NCBI GenBank assembly: GCA_005765155.1
Contig: VCCP01000004.1
Location: 496,001-560,000 of the forward strand
Source of the DNA: Zelopaecilomyces penicillatus
Lineage: Eukaryota; Ascomycota; Sordariomycetes; Hypocreales; Pseudodiploosporaceae
Reading direction: 5' to 3'
DNA: 64,000 bases
In this document: positions 54,150 through 64,000 of the stretch, in pieces
Layout: every line of letters begins with the position of its first letter
Numbering within the stretch: position 1 is the stretch's first letter
Translations under genes and position numbers: made by a program
The notes under the pieces: generated by a model
Databases searched by the model: none
What the model was told of the DNA's origin: nothing
What the model saw: the letters and a program-made list of their open reading frames with translations, nothing else

Positions 54150-57100
54150 TCTTTCCATAATCACCAAATCCAATATCGGTCTCATCTTATTTTCACCCTT
54201 TATCTATATCTATACTTTTATTTCAATCAACCTTATTATAAGGCAGTCCAGAAGAAAGGGTAAGTCCAGCCAAGATATATAAGCTACCTCTAAACTAATA
54301 GCTATAGCAGTACTCTAATATAGATAAGCAAACCCAATTAAGAGAATAAAGACAAAGAAGATAATATCTAATAAAAGATTAATCTAAAGGAAATAAGATA
54401 AGTGAGCAAATACTCTCTATCTTATTATTCTATTTAATTTTAATTAAGGTATTATAAATATAATTCTTTTAATATAGAAGAATCTTAGCTAAAGCTTTAT
54501 TATAGAGATATTAAGGCAATAGATAATTTAATGGCTGGGTTGAACACACCCCCTTGCTAGTTAACTAAGCCATAGCTGTATAAGCTGCACTTAGGGGGAT
54601 TGAACTGTATAAGTAGATAGGCTATACCTAGGCTATTTGAATGGGCAAACATCATCGAATTCAAGTTTTTTTTCCCTCTTCTACCCAAGAATTTTCCAAT
54701 GCATTTAAAAGACTAGCTATTAAAAAGCTATCTTCTTTATCTGATCAGTTATAGGATGATCAATTGATCCCTTAAGTTCAATTTATTATATCGCTGCTTT
54801 ATAGCTTTTCTTGCCTATTCAATCCTTATGGATTATACTGGCTATATAACTACCCTAAAATCATCCTATAGTTCTATAGGTAGTGTTGGTATTATTATAT
54901 ATATTGTTTTCCTTTTATTAAAACTAGTGATTAAGATAGAGGGATATCTTGTTTACTTTGCTATTAGAAGGATTAATTAATACTAGATTAATAATATAAT
55001 ACATTCAAGGGCACTTTTAAGCTACTATAAGGACCAGTCTAAGAAGAATTATTATAAGTACCCTTATAAGATCTTCTAACTGGTATAATCAGGAGATACC
55101 TCTAAGGATAATAGCTTAGAAATCTAAAAGTAAAAGAGCTAAGCTTATTTATTAAAAGATCTAAAGTCTATAAAGTAAAGATATTATATACTATCCCAGT
55201 TAAATAATAAGATATTATTAATTTCTTTTCTATTAAAATCTAATACTATAGAATACTAAACTATTAAAAGAAAAAATAAGAGAATATTTAATCCTAAGAT
55301 AAGCTTCTATCTAGAATATATATAAAAGATAACTTATCCATTAAATATTAGATTAAAAAGGCAGAGTATCCTAAACTTATTAATTTTATTTAATTAAAAT
55401 ATAAGTAAGTATAAGAAGAACCATTATAGATAATCAGCTTATATAGCTTCTAATACTAATTATCTAATTAATAATAAGTAATATTAGCTATATACTAACC
55501 CTTGGTTTTGCTTTTTTATATTATAGGTTAATATTCTAATGGTTTAGCTAATCTTAGGAAATGTTTTTATCTCTCTTCTCTTCCTATAGGTCTTATCCTT
55601 AATACTAAAGAAGCTTTCTATTTAAAAGCGATCTTAGTATTTTAGAAATAAGATATTATTTAATTATAATAATATAGAAACCACTATCCTTAACTTAAAT
55701 ATAATACCTATCCCTAAAGGAAAGGTTTTATATTAATACTAGGATATAATTAATAAGGTATTATTATATAAGAGTTAAGATAACTCCTTCTTAGACTAGA
55801 TATCTAAATATCTCTATAATAGGAAGCCTTTATTATTATTAGATCTTCTTAGTATACTACTAGCCCCTGATTTAAGTAGATACTCTCTATACCAAAAAAG
55901 AAAATCTTTAAACAGCTCTAACTTTATTATTAGAATTACCACTCCTAAGACTATTACCCCTAATATCCTTATTCTAAGTATTACTTTATCTAATATAATA
56001 TCTATTATAAATTCTAATAGCCCTTCCCCTAATAGATCAGGCTTATAATTAATTGATCAGCTAAAAGATAATATTATTAAGAGTTTTTAATAAAGTATTA
56101 TTAAGATTAATACTACTCTCCTTAATAATCTTAAGGATATTCTTATTATAAATAAACCTAAGAGATTTATTATTAATCTTAAGCTTATTAAATACTTTAA
56201 TAGGATTAATATTATTAAATATCTTTTAAGCTATAAGCTTAAAATAAAAGATAATAATATAATTAATAAAGAGAAATATAACTACTTTATATATTATATA
56301 ATTAATATCTATAAAGATATTATTTAAGGACTTATCTATAATCTCTTATAGATAAAAGCTAAAGAAGTATTAAAGAATTATTTCTTTAAAGAAGATTTAT
56401 AATAATTAAGATTATATAAAGATTATTTAAAAGCATTTAAATAATAATATCTAGAGTCTATTAAAGATATTCTAGATTGGTTTAATAGGTATAGATTCTA
56501 TACTTTCTAATATAATTCGAATTAGAAGGACTTAAAATCATTATCTTATATATTATATAAAACTATACTAGTAAGGCTCCTTATTAAGGTTATCCAAGCA
56601 AATTCTATTAATAATCCCTATAAACTCAAGAAGATATTATATAAGTAGCTCTAAGGATACTTTAATAGTTAAGTAACTATTAGACTAGCTATTAAATAGT
56701 ATAAGACTTTTAATAGTCTTAGGAACTAGATAAATATAATTATTATTAGGGTAATACTTAATCAAGTCATTATAATAAAGAATCTAATTATATAGAATCT
56801 TTACCCTAAAGAAAAGTTCTTTCTAACTATTACTAAGACTATACCCTCTAAAGCTAAGCCTATAAATATAAAGAAGTTAATTAAGCTTATTAATAACCTT
56901 AAGATTAATATAGCTATTAAAGAAGATATTACTTAAATAATTATTAAAATATAAGTAAATACTAATATATATATTAATAAGGATCTATAGTATAAAGGCC
57001 TAATGAGTTTTTTATCTAATTAAATAATATTTAATCTTAGTAATAGTAAGGATTTTAATATCTCCTCTCTTTAAGGGAGGCAGAATAAGAATAATTACTA

Positions 57101-58499
57101 GTACTATAACTTATTAAGCTATTTTCCCTCCTATTATAGTAAATTAGTATATAACACTGAACTTAGGTTCTATATATATGATTTATATACTAGAATATTA
57201 AATCTAGGATATATTATAAGCTAGAGTATAATTCCTTCTATTATTATATAATAGTTCCTTAAGATAAAAGGATACTATTAAAAGCTTATAATAGCTTAGG
57301 CTATTAACTTCTCTAATTATATAATTATATCTCTTATCCCCTTAATTAAAGCTAGAGCCTCTTAGTACTTTAAATAAGTATTAAATAAATATAAAGATAT
57401 AATCTTTAGAAAATATATCCCTTACCTAGGCCTTAAATAATAATCTATAAAGTTATAACACTTAGATATTATATCTAATAAAAATATAATTTAAACTTCT
57501 TTTATATCACTCTCTTAATATAAAGATATAGAGGATTAAATAATATTAATATATATAATTAATATAAATACTAATAAAGGAAAGAGATAAAGAGGTAATA
57601 ATAGAGAGTTAATCAAATCTCTAATTATTATATATTAGAAGCCTACTCCTAAGGCTATCCTAATATTAGATAAGATAATACCTTCTAATCTAATAACTAT
57701 ACCTAAGAATATATTATAAATAATAGATTAAAGTATAAGACTTCCTTACTATCAGTTAAAATTAAAGAAGACCTTGCTTATAAAGATAGTTATTATATCA
57801 CTTTATATATTGATTAATCTTAATCCAGAGCTCAGAATAATTATAGACCAGGATCTACTAGATTAGACTAAAGATATAATAAAAGTCCTTTATATCCCTA
57901 GGAACAGATCAGATAATCCTATATCTTTAATAAAGCTAAAGAATATAATAGAAGCAATTCAAGTTTATCTATAAATAAGGTATAATAAAGCCTTCTTTAA
58001 TAAGCTAATTAAATAACTATATATCAGTATTATAGCTATAATTAAGATATAAGAAGAAGCCCCTCTTAATTACAGCCAGTATCAAATAATATTATTTAAT
58101 TAAGATTAAGATAATATAGATCTATTAGGCCTATATTATTTCTATATTTTAAAACTGATTAAAGATAATCTCTATAATAATATAAGCTTCTCTTCTAATA
58201 AGGCACCTTATAAAATCACTTAAATATACTTGGATAGCTATTGGTTATTAAATATATAATAAATGCCTAAGATCTAAATCAGGATTAGTTCTTAAGAAGG
58301 GAAAGCAATAAATATTATTATAATTTGCAGTATAAAGTTATAACTAAAGCTAGTAGTGATAGCAGTGGAAGAAAGGCAGTGAATAGTTATCCAGAGTAAA
58401 GTCTATAGAAAAGAAGAAAGAAGTGATTGAATTGCTAATATAGAAAAGAAAAAGGATATAACTAGGAATCCTTCTATCTTTTATATCTATCTAATTCTA
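54150..58499. repeat. AT-saturated, RIP-like repeat DNA, unclassified
   Basis: Composition shifts abruptly to very high A+T, dominated by TAA, ATA and TTA words. Every frame is closed at short intervals by TAA and TAG. G and C are mostly confined to CT/AG dinucleotides. This is the pattern left by repeat-induced C-to-T mutation. Weak protein-like tracts are visible only if stops are ignored (about 57100-57500), not enough to name the element. Confidence 0.7.
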
Positions 58500-61400
58500 A
58501 GATAATTTGGAATTATTTTAAGATATTCTAAATAACTATTTAGAATTATTAGATATTCTAAATATTAAAATAGAAAGTAAGCATTAGTCTATCCCTTTAT
58601 AGGTTAAGCTATAAGGGCTTTATAAGCTTAGCTTATTAAGCTATATAGGTCTAGCTGCTAGGCTATAGTAGGTTAAGCTGTTAGACTATAGTAGGTTAGG
58701 CTGCTATATATAGAAAAAACCCATTTTATTTTAACACTCCCTCTAGCAAGCTATATAGTATATAGCTAGCTCTTTATAAGGGGTTTTTACAGGTTTAAAA
58801 GGCTTAAAAAGCCTTGAAAAATAAGGCCTATTAAAGCCTTAATTAGCCTATTAGTAGGTATAGCCTTAGTTATAAGATAATTTATCTTAAATAGCTTGCT
58901 AGCTGCTTTCTATCTAATATAGTAGAATTTTAGCAGGGTATACTTAGTTCAGGTATATTGATTAGGGTTCTTAGTATTGCTTATAGAGGCTGTATTATTA
59001 TAATATAGGTCTATAGGCTGCTAAAGAGGGATTTTTAGCTCTATAAAGAGCTTAGAGAGCCATTTTAGCTCTTTTATAGCCTCTACTAAAGCATCTGATT
59101 CAGCTTTTATAGTTGAGAGGGCTAGAGTGGTCTGTTTTTTAGCCTTCTAGTAGATAGGCCTGTTAGCTAGCTTAAAGAGGTACCTATAGGTGGATTTGCT
59201 AGTGGTTTTACAGCCTGCAAAATCACTGTCTGAATAGCCTAATAGCTGAAGAGCTGGCTGTCTAGCCTGTATAAGGCCTAAGGCCTTATATAAGATAGCT
59301 AGTTCTTTAGAGCCTTTTAGGTACTTTAGAAGGTTTCTAGCTGTGTTATAATAGTTGATATAGCCCTGTTATATATATTAAGAAAGCTATTATATTAAAA
59401 AGGCTATATTAGGCCTGGAAAGCAGTATAAGATATATTAAAGTCCCTATAATCTGCTAATAGGTCTGTTATTTGGCAGGGGTAAGACCCCTTTTTAGGGG
59501 TTCTTTTAGTGCTCTGGGCTGTAGGGGGATAGCTATAGGGGTTGTATCTTATAGCTGAAAGCGCTAAAGAGCCTTATCAATATACTAAGACTGGTATAAC
59601 CATAGCTCCTTTTTAGCCTGGTTATAACTGATTTGGACCCCTAAGAAAAAGGCTATAAAGCCTCTATCTTCTATAACAAAAACCTTATTTAACAGGCGTT
59701 TTAGCCTGTTAATATAGAATAGGTCAGGTCCTATAATAAGGCAGTTATTAATATAGGTAATAATAAAGGTATTAGTCTAGGTGTTGATAAAGACAGCTGG
59801 GTTAGAGATTAAGGGTTAGAACCCTAGGGTAGCTAGCAGCTTAATTAGCTGCTATTACCATTTATAGAGGCCTTGCTTTAACCTATATAAAGCCTTTTTT
59901 AGTAGGATAACCTGTTTTATAGTAGGGTTATAGTCTAGCTTAGCTAATAAGGCTGTTAAAGGCTGGTTTCTAAGGGTTTAGGTCTCTATAAAAGAAGAGA
60001 GATCTTCTAGAAATTCTATAAAAATATCCTTAGATAACTGGCTGTTTAAAAAGGCCCTTATAAAATCGATTTATTTAATTTCCTAGTTATAAGAGGCTAT
60101 TAAAGCTAGTAAAATCCGTTAAGTAGGGGGAATACTAATAGCTATAAATGTTTTAAAGTAGTCTTTTCCTTTAATTTGTATAAAACCCTTTATAACAAGC
60201 CTGGCCTTATATTTTAAGGGCTGATTTTATGAATCCTTTTTAAGCTTAAGAATAAGCCTATTTTTCAGGATTTTTCAGTCTTTTGGAACCTCTGAAAAAG
60301 GGATAAAATACATGACTTTAGCTTGTAAAATCTGATGGAATTCACTATAAATAGCACTAATCCATTGCTTTTTAGCAGGGTCTTCTAGGGCTTGTTTCCA
60401 GCCAGTAGGTTCTAAAGAAGCCTTAGCAGTGAATTTTGCCTTTAGCTTATAACAGATATCTATAGGATAGACAAGATCTAGCTGTATAGGTTTAGAGTCT
60501 TCTAACAGCTGTTTAGGCTGTTTAATAGGCTGTGGTAATTATATTACAGGCTGTGATACAGGCTGTGGCAGCTGTTATAGTGGTTATAGTATAGGCTCTA
60601 GCAGCTAGATAGGTCTTCTGGCTTAATCAAGGGCTTGTAAATCGGTCAGATCCTTTAGGGTAGGTTGATCTGTTGATTTTGACAGGGTGTAAAGCTCTTC
60701 TAATTCTCCCTCTAAGCTAGAAGAGCTCTAAAGACTATAAAAATTGCCCTTAAGGCCTTAACTTATAAAGCCTATTTCTTCTATAATATAAAGAAAAGAG
60801 GTCTTAGTTACCTGTTAGTGGGAAGGTATATAAACTGAATAGATGTTTTTATCTAGTATAGCCAGTAGCCTAACTGGCTCTATTCTAGGGCTTAGTTTAG
60901 CACCTTATTAGCACTTCTTAGCAGGGATAACAATCTTATAATAGGCTCTAATAGCTCTATAGACTGCTAGATTTGGCTTATTAGCTGCTAGAGCTGGTTT
61001 TAGCTCTTATAAGAAGAGCTATAATAGGCTCAGATCCCTATTTATAACTGCTATACAATTAATAAGATTAATTATAGCAGGTAAAATAGTAGTCTAAAGA
61101 AAAAGTGGCAGTTGGGCCCAGATTATAATAGCCTATAGTTGATCTAGAATAACCCTTATAGAGTATTCTAGCAGGCTATTTTGCTTATAAATATAGGGGC
61201 TAGATATACTAAAACCAATGCCTTTATCTACTAGCCAGTCTTTTAATAGTACTAAGACCTCTTTTCCATTATTAAAATATAGCTATAAAAGGTATTTTTT
61301 ATAATAGGCTTTTAGCCCTTTAAATAACCCCTTTATAGTAGAGAAGACAGTATAACCTTCCTTATTAGATAGTAAGAGAACCTTTTAATAACAGGATTTT

Positions 61401-62000
61401 CTTTTTATTAGAATAAGCCCTATAGGGAGCTTATTATAGAGGGTCAGTTTTATCTAAAAGGTGTCTCCCTCTATAACCTTTAGTACTTCTAATAGGTCTA
61501 GAATTGGGTTTTTAGAGGGTCTATATATTGATTTAGCCTGTATACAAGCTAAATAGAAGAAATCTGCTTCTTTTACAACAGTAAAATCAGGTAAGCCTGC
61601 TGAAATTTTAGCGGTCTTTTTTAGCAGCTATAGGCCAATATAGCCGAGATGGATATGCTAAATCTCTGCTAGCTATAGCAGCTTTTGATAGCTAGTTTTA
61701 GCTGAAAGACCTATATCTCCCTCTATAACAGTGTTTTTAGAGGGTTCTAGAAGGGATATAGTATCTTCTAATAGGTCTTATAGCAGGCCTAAGTCTAGAT
61801 TAGGGCTTTCTGGTATATATAGGCCTGAAATTTCAGGGCTTTTTATTGGTTCTAGTAGCTGTTTAACTGGTTTAGTATAATATTTAATGAATTCCTAAGG
61901 GATAAATCTAATAAAAGGGGTTTATATTAGTAGATAAGTTAGGGCATTCTAAGCAATAGGTCTGTTATATTGGTGATAGATATAGAGTATTATAATCAGG
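58500..62000 (-). mobile_element. Ty1/copia retrotransposon remnant, RIP-degraded
   Basis: Read on the minus strand and ignoring stops, the copia order is present. A pre-integrase zinc-region remnant HIHLGYIGL and LACIQAKSIYRPS lie near 61540-61665. The reverse transcriptase lies near 59700-59880 (KQGLYKW, LLATLGF, the YVDD-type box degraded to YINNCLIIG). The 3' side at 58736 has a purine-rich tract (GGGAG) before TGTTAAAAT, the likely start of the 3' LTR, which runs to lower coordinates with short internal repeats at 58650-58705. Many former Trp and Gln codons are now TAG or TAA. It cannot encode a working polyprotein. The left LTR edge and the 5' LTR were not located. Confidence 0.78.
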
Positions 62001-62199
62001 GTTAAGTATTAGTATAGTGAATAATAGTAAATAATATAATAAAGTTAAAAGTATATTAATAACTATCTAAGCTATATCTAAAGAGTGAAAATTAATAGTA
62101 TATATATATATTATAGACTTATTAGACTTATTAATATTTTCCCTTATAAGTCCTATAAGTTTATATATAAACTTAATAGACTCTTTACTTATTTAAAAT

Positions 62200-64000
62200 A
62201 TAAATCTAATAATCTAGTTTATTATTAATGTTTTATTAACTTAAGTATATACTGGTCTACTTATATAATTATATCCTATTTATATAACTATCTTATTAGG
62301 TTATGATATAATACTCTCTCTTTTATAGTTTTACCCTTAAGATTATTAGTTTCTTATTTCTTATATGATTATAGGTATAGTCTATTTTTTACTGTTTATC
62401 TATTTATTAATAATATACCTTAAGGTATTTCTAAGGCCTATAGTTATTAAAAGATAGAGCAATGTATTACTTTTATAACTCTTATTAAAGATATTAGTAA
62501 TATTATTATACTATATTCTTTCTATTTAAAGTATTATTTGATATATTAAATAATCAAAATATTATTATATTATATTAAATATATATATTATAATCGCTCT
62601 TATAATAGCTTAGGAATAACTATATCCTTAGGTATATTTTCCTATTTTGCTTGGTTCTATAGAATATAACCATTTTATCTAGTTATAAAGATTTTATTAA
62701 AAAAGAATTAGATTAAAAAGGAGAAGAAGAAGATAGAGTAGTAACTTTAGATAATATAGGAGGTAGTATCTATTATAGTAGCTTAATTAAGTTATTTATA
62801 TTATTAATATTAATCTATAATCTCTTAGGGTTATAAGATGATATAGCAGAGTCTTTAGTTATTGGATGATTTGGATAAAGTAGAGTAGATAGAGTTAGAG
62901 GCTATAATTAAGGTTTAATTATTAGGGGATTTTAATATAATCGATTAGAACTTGGTTTTTTAGGATGCTTCTCTATCTTCTGGTGGTATTAGTGTATTAG
63001 GGGATAGTAATAGTTTAAATGATTAGGGGGTTTTTATAAGTTTTTCTTAGGTTTGAATCCTTTCTATTTAATTAGGTATTTCTTTTTTCTATTATTTAAT
63101 CTATAATCTATGATTTTTTTAACTTCCTATTCCTCTTTTATTATATATATTATAATATCTATATATTCTTTTATATTATCTAATACTTGGCTTAGTAAGG
63201 AGATATAAAATATAGGGTATAGTTATATATTCTTTAATAATAAAAGTTTATAGTTGATATTAGAAATAGCTTTCTTAACTTTAAAAGGCTTAAGTTTCTT
63301 AAAATCTAATTTATTACTTGGTTATATTATTATAATATTTAAGGAAATTTTGCTTAATATATAGTATAAAAGGTATATTATATCTCTCTCTTTAAAGATT
63401 AATCCCTTTAATCTTTATTAATTTATATAATATTTTATTCTATTATAGATGATTTGGAGTTATATATAGAGTTCTTTATATAATTATTATTTTTATATAA
63501 TATTAAGTATAGCTTTTTCTGATTTTAATTCTTCTTAATATAGTAGATAAAATACCTTTAATATAAATCTATAATTAATATATATTAGTATAAGTTATAT
63601 TGATTTAGAAATGGATGTATTATAGGCTAGTTATATAATTAATAGGTATTTTACCTAGTTATCTTAATAGTAATTAATATAAATATATAAGTATTCTTTA
63701 ATAATTTAATTAATCTATTCTATTTATCTATCTATCTATGGATGATAGGTAATATTAAGTTTGTATCTGGTCCTAAGATATCTTATTAATCCTTACTAAA
63801 ACTTAAAGATAAAGGTTATTCCTTTATTAAAGATAATCTCCTTTAGTAAGCTATATAAGCTTATTATTACTCTATTAAAGCTATAGGTAAGATCTTCTAT
63901 TAAGCTTGCTTTAAGGTAGGGTATAAAGTATAAGAACTTTATTAATCTTTCTATAATAATCTATATTAAATTATAGACTATTTTTATAAGAGATTCTATT
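62200..64000 (-). mobile_element. Ty3/gypsy retrotransposon remnant (3' part), RIP-degraded
   Basis: On the minus strand, 63500-64000 reads as a gypsy integrase core once stops are ignored: DRLTK-like start, GIT..., the YHP-x-IDR-x-IDRIN box at about 63703-63757 (in the family YHPQTDGQTERVN), INYYQDN and LAYNTS. The Gln and Trp positions are TAA or TAG, as expected from C-to-T decay. The 5' part (gag, protease, RT) must lie beyond the window end. Sequence to 62200 is probably the C-terminal and LTR part. Confidence 0.75.

Noticed and set aside
1..64000. tRNA or rRNA genes
   Set aside because: No cloverleaf-forming sequence with B-box was recognised by eye; a tRNA scan would be decisive.

Overview
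The window reads as a gene-sparse accessory region of a filamentous ascomycete chromosome, probably Sordariomycetes and perhaps Hypocreales. The reasons are spliceosomal introns of about 45-80 nt with GTRNGT donors and CTRAC-like branch sites, fungal NACHT/ankyrin (NLR-like) genes, a fungal stress ferritin-like (Rds1) gene, and AT-saturated Copia and Gypsy remnants whose stop codons fit C:G to T:A (RIP-like) mutation. All gene models come from hand translation and hand splicing.

Layout. 1-5.5 kb: a small two-exon gene with a permuted-papain-like His/Cys pattern, then fragments of a minus-strand Cys-rich, probably secreted protein. 5.75-8.35 kb: a P450-like domain missing its ExxR motif, fused to an unrecognised helical C-terminal domain. 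8.7-12.8 kb: a seven-exon NACHT-ankyrin gene on the minus strand. 13.5-14.3 kb: an orphan gene. 15.3-17.5 kb: a microsatellite cluster containing a possible zinc-knuckle/poly-Q gene. 17.9-18.3 kb: a small gene with a mitochondrial-type presequence. 18.9-20.9 kb: CCA1 (tRNA nucleotidyltransferase), head to head with a PNP-NACHT-ankyrin gene at 21.0-24.7 kb. 25.6-26.6 kb: Rds1-like ferritin-fold protein. 27.3-31.3 kb: a second PNP-NACHT-ankyrin gene broken by two in-frame stops, with a nearly identical 99-bp ankyrin array. 31.3-41.9 kb: a repeat-rich stretch with a diverged 1.1-kb direct repeat and a BCS1-like AAA pseudogene. 41.9-44.7 kb: a STAND N-terminal-domain protein without NACHT, a convergent gene sharing its C-terminal motif, and a small secreted Cys-rich protein. 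46.6-53 kb: decayed or relocated genes, namely a five-exon profilin, a folylpolyglutamate synthase pseudogene and a secreted-protein remnant. 54.2-64 kb: AT-rich repeat DNA with minus-strand Ty1/copia and Ty3/gypsy remnants.

How it fits together. The functional theme is fungal innate recognition or allorecognition: three NLR-type genes (two PNP-NACHT-ANK, one DUF7708-like-NACHT-ANK) and an effector-like pair sharing a putative amyloid-type motif. They sit in a compartment where duplicated sequences appear to decay by C-to-T change while single-copy genes such as CCA1 and the Rds1-like gene stay intact. The most unusual items are the P450-domain fusion, the STAND_N/convergent-partner pair, the pseudogenised NLR whose repeat array is still homogeneous, and the divergent profilin paralogue.
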